Shown here: piece by piece, positions 48,752-57,947 of the stretch | Position numbering within the stretch: the stretch's first letter is position 1 | Layout of the letters: each line of letters opens with the position of its first letter | Program-made: the position numbers and the translations under genes | Source of the DNA: Streptomyces sp. 130 | GTDB lineage: Bacteria > Actinomycetota > Actinomycetes > Streptomycetales > Streptomycetaceae | Direction: 5' to 3' | DNA length: 64,000 nucleotides | Assembly: GCF_007096885.1 (NCBI RefSeq) | Contig: NZ_VJNO01000014.1 | Location: 62,001-126,000, forward strand | Notes under the pieces: generated by a model | Told to the model about the DNA's origin: nothing | Databases searched by the model: none | Seen by the model: the letters and a program-made list of their open reading frames with translations, nothing else

Positions 48752-50086
48752 CTATCGTTCCTCTCGCGAAACATCGCTCAGCACGCCGCTGACATTGAGC
48801 ACTTGGTGACAGCCGGAAGCCTGCTTACCGGTGGCCGGAGTCCCGGGCTTCGCGCAGGTCACGGAAACGGTGACCGCCGCCTTCTCCGGAATCTGAATGG
48901 GGGTGACCCAGTGATAGTCCTGGTTCCTGAACGTCTCCAGGGCAATGGTGGTGATCTTCCGCTGCCCGAAGGAGATGGTCAGCAGCCCCTCGTCGCCCTG
49001 GAAATTGGCCACGACGATGTCCGTGACACCGAAGGTCTTGCCTTCCGGGACCACATAGGTGCCGTTCTTCCGGCCGCCGGCGTCCGTCTGCACGTCGATG
49101 GTCTGGGAGCTCTGCAGGCCGCCGCCGCCACCGGAGCCGCCCGGGCCGCCGGTGCCGCCGGTCGAGCCGCCGCCGCCGCTCGTGGCGCCGCCGGGCCCGG
49201 CGGCGCCCCCCGAGCCCTGCCCCTCGCCCTGGGGCTCCTGCTGTCCGCCACCGGAGGCCGAACCGCCCTGCTGGGGCTGCCGGTTCTCCTCCTGCGCGGC
49301 CTTGGCGCCCGCCTCCTCGGCGGTGGAGCGGACGGCCGGACGCACCAGCGCGAACCAGGCGAGCAGCAGCGCGAGCACCGCCGCGAGCAGGATCAGCAGC
49401 CACTTCGGAAAGACCGGGATCTGGGCGAACTCGCCCGGCAGCGGCTCCGCCCCGCCCTCCCGGGGCCCCTCGGCCCCGGCGTCCTGCGGCTCCCCGGCCA
49501 CCACCTCGAACGGCCAGGCGGCCGGCGCGCCGAACCAGATCAGCTTCCGGGCCCGGACCTTGAGGCCCGCCTCGGCGGACTCCCCCGGCTCCAGCTTCCG
49601 GCGCTCCGGCGTGAACGCGAGGCGCAGTTCCTCGCCGGGCTGCCGGGCACTCAGGGCCACCTCCGTGGGAGCGTTCCCACGGTTCTGTACGACGGTACGG
49701 AAGCGGGCCCCCAGCCAGCCCCGGCGGCGCCCCGGTTCCAGGCGTGCGCGCAGCTCGTGGAACGGCTCGACCACCACCGTCATCTCCGGGACGGCCACCG
49801 ACTCGGGGTGCTCGGCGGGCAACACCCTTATCCCCAGGGGCTTCTCGCCGGCCGGGACCTCGTGGGACCGGGGCGGCGCGAAGCGCACCGTGACGGTCTC
49901 GGAGGTGCCGGGGTAGAGGGAGACCCGGGCCGGTTCCACCGTGGTCCACGCCGCACAGTCGCCGACCACGTCGAGGGTGTATGCCTCGACGATGTCCCCG
50001 TCGTTGCGCACGGTCAGCGTGGTCGTCGCTTCGGCGCCGGGCGACACCGTCACCGTGGGCATTGCGAGTTCGGCAGATGTGGTCAC
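48752..50086 (-). CDS. Membrane protein with Ig-like domains, CIS locus
   Basis: A 444-residue protein of the COG1470 type: two Ig-like beta domains at the N-terminus (TVTVSPGAEATTTLTVRNDG, VRFAPPRSHEVPAGEKPLGI), a membrane helix (about 226-248), a Gly/Ser/Gln-rich spacer and a C-terminal beta domain. No signal peptide precedes the Ig domains, so they are probably cytoplasmic. It sits between the CIS operon and the LuxR gene on the same strand as the sheath. A scaffold or receptor role for the CIS is a guess from location. GTG start at 50086. Confidence 0.7.
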   Translation of the reverse strand: MTTSAELAMPTVTVSPGAEATTTLTVRNDGDIVEAYTLDVVGDCAAWTTVEPARVSLYPGTSETVTVRFAPPRSHEVPAGEKPLGIRVLPAEHPESVAVPEMTVVVEPFHELRARLEPGRRRGWLGARFRTVVQNRGNAPTEVALSARQPGEELRLAFTPERRKLEPGESAEAGLKVRARKLIWFGAPAAWPFEVVAGEPQDAGAEGPREGGAEPLPGEFAQIPVFPKWLLILLAAVLALLLAWFALVRPAVRSTAEEAGAKAAQEENRQPQQGGSASGGGQQEPQGEGQGSGGAAGPGGATSGGGGSTGGTGGPGGSGGGGGLQSSQTIDVQTDAGGRKNGTYVVPEGKTFGVTDIVVANFQGDEGLLTISFGQRKITTIALETFRNQDYHWVTPIQIPEKAAVTVSVTCAKPGTPATGKQASGCHQVLNVSGVLSDVSREER

Positions 50087-50220
50087 CCTGCGACGCTAGG
50101 CCGCGGCGCGCCCCCGGCAGCAGGGGCGCGAGGGCAATGTCGGGGCAGGGGCGATGCCCCGGGGGCACACCCGCGCCGGGTGCCCGCGCCGCACCCCCGC
50201 GCGAGGTCGCCCTGCGCTCC

Positions 50221-50249
50221 CCGGACGTACGCGCACGGCACCGGACGTA
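50221..50249. promoter_or_regulatory. Paired direct repeats in the central divergent promoter
   Basis: CCGGACGTA occurs at 50221-50229 and 50241-50249, start-to-start 20 bp (two helical turns), between the divergent Ig-like and LuxR genes and 38 nt before the LuxR start. The geometry suits a dimeric activator or autoregulation. Confidence 0.45.
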
Positions 50250-50286
50250 ACGGAATTCGGCGGAAGCGGCCCAGAAGGACGAGCAC

Positions 50287-51027
50287 ATGACCACGATCAC
50301 GACAGACATGACGAAGACGGGGGCGGCGGGCCCGCGCGACCTCCCCCTGCCCACGCAGCCCGCGCAGCCCGCGCAGCCCGCGCCCGGCATAGCCGGCCCG
50401 GCGTCCGGCCGGGTCTCGGTGGCGGTGTACGCGGAGGACCTGATCCTCCGGACCGGGGTGGTGCAACAGCTGCGCCGGCGCCCGGAGATCGAGCTGGTCC
50501 CGGACGAGGAGGCGGACCGGGCCCAGGTCTCCCTGGTGGTGGTGGACGTGGTGAACGAGCCCGCCGTCCAGCTCCTGCACCGCCTCCAGCGCAACACCGC
50601 GACCCGGACCGGCCTGGTCGTCGGCTACTTCGAGGCGGGCGCCCTGCAGACCCTGATCGAGTACGGGGTGGCCGCGGTGCTGCGGCGCGGGGAGGCCGAC
50701 CAGGACCGGCTGGTCCACCTCGTGACGGCCATCGCGAAGGGCGAGGGGGTCCTTCCCGGGGACCTCCTCGGCAAGCTCATCGACCACGTCAGCAGCCTGC
50801 ACCGCTCGGTCCTGGACCCGAGGGGCCTCTCGCTGTCCACGCTCACCACACGGGAGGCGGAGATGATCCGGCTGGTGTCGGAGGGCTACGGCACGGCGGA
50901 GATCGCGCAGAAGACCGCGTACTCCGAACGCACCGTCAAGAACGTGCTGCACGAGGTCGCGACCCGGCTCAACCTGCGCAACCGGGCGCACGCGGTGGGG
51001 TACGCGATGCGGCACGGGCTGATCTGA
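50287..51027 (+). CDS. LuxR-family response-regulator-like transcription factor
   Basis: A 246-residue protein: disordered Pro/Ala-rich N-terminus (1-40), receiver-like domain (about 42-160, VSVAVYAEDLILRTGVVQQL, VSLVVVDVVN), and a C-terminal LuxR helix-turn-helix (about 180-240, LTTREAEMIRLVSEGYGTAE, AYSERTVKNVLHEVATRLNL). The receiver lacks several usual acidic-pocket residues at its first strand, so phosphorylation is doubtful. No histidine kinase gene is adjacent. Its place in the middle of the CIS cluster makes it the likely local regulator. Confidence 0.82.
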   Translation: MTTITTDMTKTGAAGPRDLPLPTQPAQPAQPAPGIAGPASGRVSVAVYAEDLILRTGVVQQLRRRPEIELVPDEEADRAQVSLVVVDVVNEPAVQLLHRLQRNTATRTGLVVGYFEAGALQTLIEYGVAAVLRRGEADQDRLVHLVTAIAKGEGVLPGDLLGKLIDHVSSLHRSVLDPRGLSLSTLTTREAEMIRLVSEGYGTAEIAQKTAYSERTVKNVLHEVATRLNLRNRAHAVGYAMRHGLI

Positions 51028-51344
51028 CGCGCACCCGGTCCACCGCGCACCGGATACCGCGCACCGGGCACCGGGAGGGCAGCCGCCGTTGCCCCCTCGG
51101 TGCCCCGCGCGCGCGGCCCGGCCGCCCGCAGGCTCCAGGGGCCGGTGGCCGGTCTCCCCGGCGGCGGCCGACAGCTGCGCGGAAGCACCGGTTTCACCGG
51201 CGCACGACCGCCGCGGAAAGTGGCCGCACGCCCCCAAAGGGCACCCCGCCCTTCCCCGCCCCCGGTACCCCGGGCCCTGTCCCTCAACCCCCTTGGCGGC
51301 GATGCTCGTCGTGGAGAACCATCGACCAGACTGTGAGGTGGACC
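51028..51344. other. 317-nt gap before the TolB-like gene
   Basis: No gene supported. It contains several imperfect gcgcaccgg units (about 51040-51075) and otherwise GC-rich sequence; it should include the promoter of the plus-strand CIS genes, but no hexamers stand out. Confidence 0.4.
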
Positions 51345-54300
51345 GTGGGCGGTCCTGCTGGCCCGGCGAGAGGTGCCCGGCTGCGCCGGCTCGGCGGTGC
51401 GGTGGTGCTGCTGGCGCCGTTGCTGGTGGCGGGCTCCGTGTCCGCCCCGCAGGGCGCCCAGCCGGCCGCCGCCGCGTCGAAGGCGGTGACCGACACCGGG
51501 CGGATCGCCTTCGCCGGTACGGGGCACCGCAGCCTCGGCGAGGTCTCGTCCGAGAAGGCCACCGAGGACCTGTTCGAGGCCGACGGGCCGGCCCACTACG
51601 ACCAGGACGCCTACGGACGCGGCGACGCGCTCGTCTTCACCAGCCTCCGGGACGAGGCGCGCCCCCAGGTCTACCTGCGCGACGCGGGCGGCAATGTGCT
51701 GCGGCTGACCACCGGCATGGACGCCGCGCACCCCGAACTCTCCCCGGACGGGAAGACCGTGGTGTTCGACTCGCCCGGAGAGGGAGGCCACCGGGACCTG
51801 TGGTCGGTGAGCACCGACGGGGTCGGGGAACCGGTGCAGCTGACGAAGACCACGGCCGAGGAGACGTCCCCGACGCTCTCGCCGGACGGCACCCGCATCG
51901 CGTACGCGAGCAACGGCGGCCCGGAGGCCGGCACGCAGATCTACGCCCGCGACCTGGACGGCGGCACGGAGACGTGCCTGAGCGACAGCGCCGAGGGCGA
52001 CGCGGACGAGCCCGAGTGGAATCCCGTCGACGACGGCACCCACGGCTCCCTCGTCGTCTACACGCTGCACGTCGAGCCGGCCTCCGCCACGGACACCGGG
52101 CACCGGCTGCGGGTCGCCACCGACGGGGCCGGGGCCGCCCGGCCCGTGCTCACCGGTCTCGGCGAGGACTGGGGCTCCCGCTCACCGGCCTGGCTGCCCG
52201 ACGGCGAGGGCCTGCTCTTCCTCAGCCCCAACACGGACTGCGGCTGCTCCGTCTACGACCACGTCTACCGGATCGGGTCCCTCGACGACCCGGCCCCGCA
52301 CATGCTGCTCGACGAGGACCGCGAGGTGGCGACCCCGGCGGTCCTCGGCCCCCGGGACTCCTGGTCCGCGGTCGTCACCCGCAGGACCACGAAGGACGCC
52401 GCCCTCGTCACGCTCCAGGACATGCGGCAGGACGGTTCCGACCCCCGCGACCTGCGGATCGACGTCCTGCGCGAGGACCCCGCGGCCCGCACGAACACCA
52501 GCGACGACCCCGCCGTCGACCCGCTGTTCCACCCGGGCCAGGGCTACGACCCCTGGACCGAGCGGCAGACGTACACGCCCGACGGCCGCGCCATCGCGGT
52601 CACCCGCTTCGAGACGATCGACGGGCAGCGGGTCCAGCGGATCTGGCTCACCGACACGGACGGGAAGCAGCCGTCGCCGATGAAGCTGGACGGGCGCGGC
52701 CCCCGGGACCGCGACACCGACCCGTCGTTCTCGCCGGACGGCACCCGGCTCGCCTTCACCCGGTCCACGCCCGGCGCGAACGGCGGCTGGAGCAGCCGGG
52801 TGCTGATCGCGGACGTGGCCTCCGGGCGGATCACCGGCGAAGTGGTCCCGCCCGAGGACGAGCTCACCGGTGCCGACGCGCAGCCCGCCTGGTCCTCGGA
52901 CGGCACCCTGCTGGCGTTCACCCGCGCCGAGGTCATCCGGGGCCTCGGCGGCATCAAGCACGTCTGGACCGCCCCGGTGAAGGCGCTGGAGCGGCAGGAG
53001 GACCTGAGCCTGCTCGGCGGCTGCCCCGGCGAGTGCAAGGTCATCGACGACAGCCCCGCGTTCTCGCCGGACGGGAAGTCCGTCGCCTTCAACCGCAAGG
53101 ACCGGGCCGACCAGATCAACCAGCGCGCCAGCGTCGTCGTCGTCGCGCCGGACGGGGACGACTGCCGGGTCGTGCTGCCGGCCGGCCGGCGCGACGACCC
53201 CACCGCGTGCGCGGCGCAGATCCCGGACGTCGAGACGACCGGCCCGTACCAGCCGCGTGACGTGGCCTGGTCGCCGGACGCCTCCCGGCTGGTCCTCAGC
53301 CACCGCCGGGGCCGGGCGCCCAACTCCCCGGAGCAGCTGTCCCAACTCGACCTCGCCACCGGCACCCTGACCCCGCTCACCTCCAAGCTGCCCGGACGCC
53401 AGAAGGAGCCCGCGTTCCAGCAGCAGGTGGACCTGGCCGTCACCGCGCCGCCCACCGCGCCCACCGTGGAGACCGGCTCCCCGGTGTCCGTCACGGTCAC
53501 GGTCACCAACAACGGCCCGGCCCCCTCCCCCGGCACCACACTGGTCGCCGACCTCCCGCCGGGCGTCCGCCTGGACGGCATGACCACCCCCGAGGGCCCC
53601 TGCGCCACCACGTCACCGGCCTGCGACCTCGGCGTGCTCGCGCCCGGCGCGAAGGTGGCGGTCACCGTGCGGCTCATCGGCGTCACCGACGGGCCCTGGC
53701 AGCTGGGCTGGTCGGTCAACGGATCGGTCGTGGACCCGAACCCCACGGACAACGCCACCGGCACGGCCGTACGGGTCCGCACCACGCCCGCCGTGCCCGG
53801 CCCGCCGCCCTCCGGACCGGCCACCCCGCCCAAGCTGCCGCCCCCGGCCGCGCAGCCGCCCGCGCTGCCGCCCGCACCGGAGGCCGGTCCCGGGGTCGTC
53901 GTCCGCGCGCAGCCCAGCCCCGGCTACGTCGGCGGCCGGGTCGTGGTGACGTACACCGTCCGCAACGGCGAGAACGCCCTGGCCACCGGCCTCCGGCTGC
54001 GGCTCGGGCTGCCGGCCCGCGTCCCCGTGGCCGCGCTCCCGGCGGGCTGCACCGGCGGGGTGTGCGCGCTGCCCGACCTGGCGCCGGGCGCCTCCTCGGT
54101 CCTGCGGGTGGTGCTCGCCCCGGACCGCGCCCTGCGGACCACGGTCACCGGCACGCTGACGACCACCGGCACCGACGCCGACCGGGGCGACAACGTCTCG
54201 CGCGTCCCGCTGCGCATCCTGCAGCCCCGGATCGTCTCGGTGCCGGAGATCGGCAAGCCCGGGTTCGTCACCTCGGTGCGCGGCAAGGACTTCCCGCCCG

Positions 54301-54524
54301 GGGTGCCCGTGAAACTGGCCTGGAAGCCGGGGATCACGGCCGCCGCCGCGCCCACCCTGCCCGGCCGGGACGGCACGTTCATCGCCCAGCTCCTGATCGT
54401 GGTCAAGGACCGGACCGGGCCGCGCACGATCACCGCCTCCGGCCCCGGTTTCTCGCCGGTGAGCACGGACTTCCTCGTGGTGACGGGCAATCTGGTGCCG
54501 CCGGACGAGATGGGGCGCCGGTGA
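51345..54524 (+). CDS. Secreted TolB-like propeller protein with DUF11 domains, CIS locus
   Basis: A 1059-residue protein with a signal peptide (RLRRLGGAVVLLAPLLVAG, cleavage near AAAASKA). It is followed by a beta-propeller with repeated SPDG-type blades (LSPDGTRIAYASN, FSPDGTRLAFTRS, FSPDGKSVAFNRK), then two DUF11/CARDB-like Ig modules with Pro-rich linkers (VTVTVTNNGPAPSPG; VVVTYTVRNGENALATG) and a final IPT/TIG-like domain. It looks like an extracellular adhesion or recognition protein. Its stop overlaps the DUF4255 start (GTGA), placing it in the CIS operon. GTG 51345 is chosen for the GAGGTGG just upstream. Confidence 0.78.
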   Translation: MGGPAGPARGARLRRLGGAVVLLAPLLVAGSVSAPQGAQPAAAASKAVTDTGRIAFAGTGHRSLGEVSSEKATEDLFEADGPAHYDQDAYGRGDALVFTSLRDEARPQVYLRDAGGNVLRLTTGMDAAHPELSPDGKTVVFDSPGEGGHRDLWSVSTDGVGEPVQLTKTTAEETSPTLSPDGTRIAYASNGGPEAGTQIYARDLDGGTETCLSDSAEGDADEPEWNPVDDGTHGSLVVYTLHVEPASATDTGHRLRVATDGAGAARPVLTGLGEDWGSRSPAWLPDGEGLLFLSPNTDCGCSVYDHVYRIGSLDDPAPHMLLDEDREVATPAVLGPRDSWSAVVTRRTTKDAALVTLQDMRQDGSDPRDLRIDVLREDPAARTNTSDDPAVDPLFHPGQGYDPWTERQTYTPDGRAIAVTRFETIDGQRVQRIWLTDTDGKQPSPMKLDGRGPRDRDTDPSFSPDGTRLAFTRSTPGANGGWSSRVLIADVASGRITGEVVPPEDELTGADAQPAWSSDGTLLAFTRAEVIRGLGGIKHVWTAPVKALERQEDLSLLGGCPGECKVIDDSPAFSPDGKSVAFNRKDRADQINQRASVVVVAPDGDDCRVVLPAGRRDDPTACAAQIPDVETTGPYQPRDVAWSPDASRLVLSHRRGRAPNSPEQLSQLDLATGTLTPLTSKLPGRQKEPAFQQQVDLAVTAPPTAPTVETGSPVSVTVTVTNNGPAPSPGTTLVADLPPGVRLDGMTTPEGPCATTSPACDLGVLAPGAKVAVTVRLIGVTDGPWQLGWSVNGSVVDPNPTDNATGTAVRVRTTPAVPGPPPSGPATPPKLPPPAAQPPALPPAPEAGPGVVVRAQPSPGYVGGRVVVTYTVRNGENALATGLRLRLGLPARVPVAALPAGCTGGVCALPDLAPGASSVLRVVLAPDRALRTTVTGTLTTTGTDADRGDNVSRVPLRILQPRIVSVPEIGKPGFVTSVRGKDFPPGVPVKLAWKPGITAAAAPTLPGRDGTFIAQLLIVVKDRTGPRTITASGPGFSPVSTDFLVVTGNLVPPDEMGRR

Positions 54525-55234
54525 TCCACGAGGTGGACGAGGCGCTGCGGCTGCTGCTGGTGGACGCGGGCCTTGAGGACAGCGGCGTCGACCTGGTCTT
54601 CGACGCCCCGACGAAGGACTGGTCCGCCCGCCGCAACGCGCCCACGGTGAGCGTCTTCCTGTACGGCATCCGCGAGGACGCGACGCGCCGGCGCAGCGGC
54701 ACGTCCGAGGAGTACGACGCCGAGGGCCTGGTCACCGGCCGCCGCGAGCCCCCGCGCTGGTTCGAGCTGACGTATCTGGTGACGGCCTGGACCAACCGCC
54801 CCCAGGACGAACACCGCCTGCTCTCCGAGGTCCTGCGCTGCCTGATCCGCACCCGCGCGCTGCCCGCCCGCACCCTGACGGGCAGCCTCGCCGAGCTGGG
54901 TCTCACGGTCGAGATGGAGACCGCGTCGGCGGGCTCCGGCGACCGCCCCTCCACGGTGGACGTCTGGTCCGCGCTGGGCGGCGAGCTGAAGGCCGCGATC
55001 GACGTACGCGTCTGGGCCCCGCTCTCCGGCGAGGTGGAGCCGGCCGGGCCGCCGGTCACGGAGGGCCTGCTCATCCGCACGGCCGCCGCCGTGGACGGCG
55101 AGGCGACGGAACCGGGGCGCCGGCTGCGGTACGCGGACGGCGCGACGGACCCGGCGGGCGAGGGCTTCGCGGCCGAGCGGGAACGGCGACTGCCGCCGGG
55201 GCGGCGCAGGCGCGGGGGCGGGGTGCTCCGGTGA
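54521..55234 (+). CDS. DUF4255 protein, CIS tail-terminator type
   Basis: A 237-residue protein beginning VIHEVDEALRLLLVDAGL, with VSVFLYGIREDATRR, RWFELTYLVTAWTNRPQDEH in parts, and LLSEVLRCLIR. This is the DUF4255 family, to which the tail-terminator proteins (Afp16/Pvc16 type) of eCIS belong; they cap tube and sheath. The Arg-rich C-terminal tail is variable. GTG start and stop both overlap neighbours by 4 nt. Confidence 0.88.
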   Translation: MIHEVDEALRLLLVDAGLEDSGVDLVFDAPTKDWSARRNAPTVSVFLYGIREDATRRRSGTSEEYDAEGLVTGRREPPRWFELTYLVTAWTNRPQDEHRLLSEVLRCLIRTRALPARTLTGSLAELGLTVEMETASAGSGDRPSTVDVWSALGGELKAAIDVRVWAPLSGEVEPAGPPVTEGLLIRTAAAVDGEATEPGRRLRYADGATDPAGEGFAAERERRLPPGRRRRGGGVLR

Positions 55235-57366
55235 CCACCGCTCAGCGGCTCTCCGCCGCGGACACCGCTCTCGCCGAGCTCTGGGAGCGGCTCGGGCACG
55301 TCGAGCGGCGCGTACGGGCCGCCGTCGCGCTGCGGCACGCGGACGACCCCGCGCCGGACGATCCGTTGCGGGGGCAGTATCTGACGCCCGCCGGCGCCGA
55401 GCGCCTCCTGGACGCGCGCGACGCGTTCCTCCCCGTGCCGGACCTCGGCCCCGGCGCGCCCGCCGAGCGCGGGCGGATCGCGGAGCTGGCCGATCGGTTC
55501 GGGCTGACCGGGCCGGACGTCGACCTCCTGCTCGTCGCCCTGGCCCCGGACATCGACGCACGGTTCGAGCGGCTGTACGGGTATCTCAACGACGACCTGA
55601 CCCGGCGCCGCGCCACGATCGGCCTGGCGCTCGAACTGTGCGGGCTGCCCTGCGCGGGCCCCGGCCGGTTCCGGTTCGCGCCGTCCGCGCCGCTCGTCGC
55701 GGCCGGGCTGGTGGAGGTGCTGGAGACCGAACGCCCCCTGCTGTCCCGGGTGCTGCGCGTCCCGGACCGGATCACCGCGCATCTGCTCGGCGACGACGAG
55801 GTGGACGCCCGGGCGCACGGGCTGGTCCGGGTGGCGGAACCGGACGACGAGCCGCTCGACGTCCCGGTCACCCGGCGCGTCGCGGAGGTGGCGGCCACCG
55901 GGAGCGGGTTCACGCATCTGCTGGACCGGGGCGGCGACCCGGCCCGTCTCGCCGTCGGGGCGCTCGCCGCGTCCGGGCTGCGCCCGCTCGTCGTGGACCC
56001 GGCCGCCCTGGCGGCGGCGCCCGAACCGGAGCGGGCCGTCCGGATGCTGGCCACCGAGGCGCGGCTGAGCGGCGGCGGGCTCGTCCTCGGCCCGCTGGAG
56101 CGGCTGGCGCCGGAGCAGCCCAAGGGCGCCGCGCTCGTCGGGGCGCTGGTCGCGGCGGTCGGCGGCGGCTCGCCGTTGCTCGTGTACGGGCGGAAGCACT
56201 GGGACCCGTTGTGGGCCGGGGAGAGCCCGGTGACGGTCCCGGTCCCGCCGCCGGACCCGGCGGACGCGGTACGGCGGTGGCGCACCGCGCTCACCGGGGC
56301 CGGGGCCGCCGCCGGGCTCGCCGCCGGGACGGAGGAGGCCGACGCCCTGCTCGCGGACGCCACCCGGGCGTACCGGCTGGACTCCGGCCAGATCCGCCGG
56401 GCCGCCGGTGTGGCCGCCCGGCTGGCCGCGCAGCAGGGCCGCCCGGTGGAGGCCGCCGACCTGCGGACGGCCGTCCGGGCGCAGAACGGCGCGGGGCTCG
56501 CCCGTCTCGCCCGGCGCATCGAGCCGACCGTAGGCTGGGACGACCTCGTGCTGCCGCCGGCGACCCGCCGCCAGCTCTCGGACCTGGCCCTGCGCGCCCG
56601 CCACCGCGACCAGGTGCTCGGGCGGTGGCGGATGCGGCCGGGCGGGGGCCGGGGGCGGGGCATCGTCGCGCTGTTCGCCGGGGAGTCCGGGACGGGCAAG
56701 ACCATGTCGGCGGAGGTCGTCGCGGCGGACCTGGGCATGGAGCTGTACGTGGTCGACCTGTCGTCGGTGGTCGACAAGTACGTCGGGGAGACCGAGAAGA
56801 ACCTGGAACGGATCTTCGTGGAGGCGTCCGAGGTCAACGCGGTGCTGCTGTTCGACGAGGCGGACGCCGTCTTCGGGAAGCGCTCGCAGGTCAAGGACGC
56901 CCAGGACCGGCACGCGAACGTGGAGTCGGCGTACCTCCTGCAGCGCGTCGAGTCCTTCGACGGCATCGCCGTACTCACCACCAATCTGCGGGCCAACCTG
57001 GACGAGGCGTTCACCCGGCGCCTGGACGTGGTGGCCGATTTCCCCGTGCCGGACGCGCGGCAGCGGCTCGCGCTGTGGGAACGCTGCCTGGGCACGGAGA
57101 TCCCGCGCGCCCCCGACCTCGACCTGCCGACCTGCGCGGACCGGTTCGAGCTGACGGGCGGCTCGATCCGGGCGTGTGCGGTGACCGCCGCGTACCAGGC
57201 GGCGGAGTCGGGCCGTCCGCTGGACACGGAGCAGTTGGTCGGGGCGGTGCTCGGGGAGTACCGGAAGCTCGGACGGCTGGTCCTGGAGAGCGAGTTCGGC
57301 CCGTGGCTGGAGCGTACGAGGCGGCGCGGCCAGGGCGCGTCCGGCTCCGTATCATCAGGCGCATGA
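55231..57366 (+). CDS. CIS AAA+ ATPase
   Basis: A 711-residue protein with a divergent N-terminal helical half and a C-terminal AAA+ module: Walker A GESGTGKT (about 484-491), Walker B LLFDEAD (about 538-545), and sensor and arginine-finger region TTNLRANLDEAFTRRLD. Every eCIS encodes one such ATPase (Afp15/Pvc15 type), needed for assembly or recycling. The GTG start overlaps the DUF4255 stop and its stop overlaps the following ATG. Confidence 0.95.
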   Translation: MTTAQRLSAADTALAELWERLGHVERRVRAAVALRHADDPAPDDPLRGQYLTPAGAERLLDARDAFLPVPDLGPGAPAERGRIAELADRFGLTGPDVDLLLVALAPDIDARFERLYGYLNDDLTRRRATIGLALELCGLPCAGPGRFRFAPSAPLVAAGLVEVLETERPLLSRVLRVPDRITAHLLGDDEVDARAHGLVRVAEPDDEPLDVPVTRRVAEVAATGSGFTHLLDRGGDPARLAVGALAASGLRPLVVDPAALAAAPEPERAVRMLATEARLSGGGLVLGPLERLAPEQPKGAALVGALVAAVGGGSPLLVYGRKHWDPLWAGESPVTVPVPPPDPADAVRRWRTALTGAGAAAGLAAGTEEADALLADATRAYRLDSGQIRRAAGVAARLAAQQGRPVEAADLRTAVRAQNGAGLARLARRIEPTVGWDDLVLPPATRRQLSDLALRARHRDQVLGRWRMRPGGGRGRGIVALFAGESGTGKTMSAEVVAADLGMELYVVDLSSVVDKYVGETEKNLERIFVEASEVNAVLLFDEADAVFGKRSQVKDAQDRHANVESAYLLQRVESFDGIAVLTTNLRANLDEAFTRRLDVVADFPVPDARQRLALWERCLGTEIPRAPDLDLPTCADRFELTGGSIRACAVTAAYQAAESGRPLDTEQLVGAVLGEYRKLGRLVLESEFGPWLERTRRRGQGASGSVSSGA

Positions 57367-57941
57367 CTGCCGAGCCCGCACGTTCCACCGACCGTCTGCG
57401 CGCGTCCGATGCCGACCGCGAGGCGGTGGTGGAGCAGCTGCGGGAAGCGGCGGCGGAGGGGCGGATCGACATGGAGGAGCTGGACGAACGGCTCAACCTG
57501 GCCCTCACCGCCAAGACCTACGGCGAACTCGCGCCGATCACCGAGGACTTGGGCGGCCCGGCCGTGCGGTCCACGGCCGAGCCGCTGGTCCTGCGCGGCG
57601 GCATCCACGGGGTGCAGCGCAAGGGCGCCTGGCAGGTCCCGTCGCGCGTCCTCGTGCACGGGGGCATCGGCGGCGCCCTGCTCGACTTCAGCGGGGCCGA
57701 GTGCCGGGTGCGCGAGGTGGAGATCGAGGTCGAGGGCCAGATGGGCGGGGTCCGGATCGTGGTGCCGGACGGCTGGGGCGTGGACACGGACGCGCTGGAC
57801 CCGGCGCTCGGCGGCCTGAAGTCGAAGGTCACGGGCGAACGGACGCCGGGCGCCCCCTTGTTGCGGATCACCGGCTCCTGCGGCGTGGGCGGCGTCCGCA
57901 TCCGCCGCCCGGGCCTGCGCGAACGCCGCAGGAAGCGCTGA
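57363..57941 (+). CDS. DUF1707 / LiaF-like protein
   Basis: A 192-residue protein with an N-terminal DUF1707 helix hairpin (LRASDADREAVVEQLREAAA, EGRIDMEELDERL) and a C-terminal LiaF/cell-wall-response-like beta domain (GGIGGALLDFSGAE, VGGVRIRRPG). Such proteins are linked to envelope stress sensing; this one has no membrane helix. It overlaps the ATPase stop (ATGA), so it closes the plus-strand CIS operon, though a CIS role is unproven. Confidence 0.82.
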   Translation: MTAEPARSTDRLRASDADREAVVEQLREAAAEGRIDMEELDERLNLALTAKTYGELAPITEDLGGPAVRSTAEPLVLRGGIHGVQRKGAWQVPSRVLVHGGIGGALLDFSGAECRVREVEIEVEGQMGGVRIVVPDGWGVDTDALDPALGGLKSKVTGERTPGAPLLRITGSCGVGGVRIRRPGLRERRRKR

Positions 57942-57947
57942 CGCCGC

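Noticed and set aside
34485..57941. Type VI secretion system or prophage
   Set aside because: One sheath gene, no TssJLM membrane complex, no capsid, terminase, integrase or lysis genes; AAA+ and DUF4255 genes point to the eCIS class.
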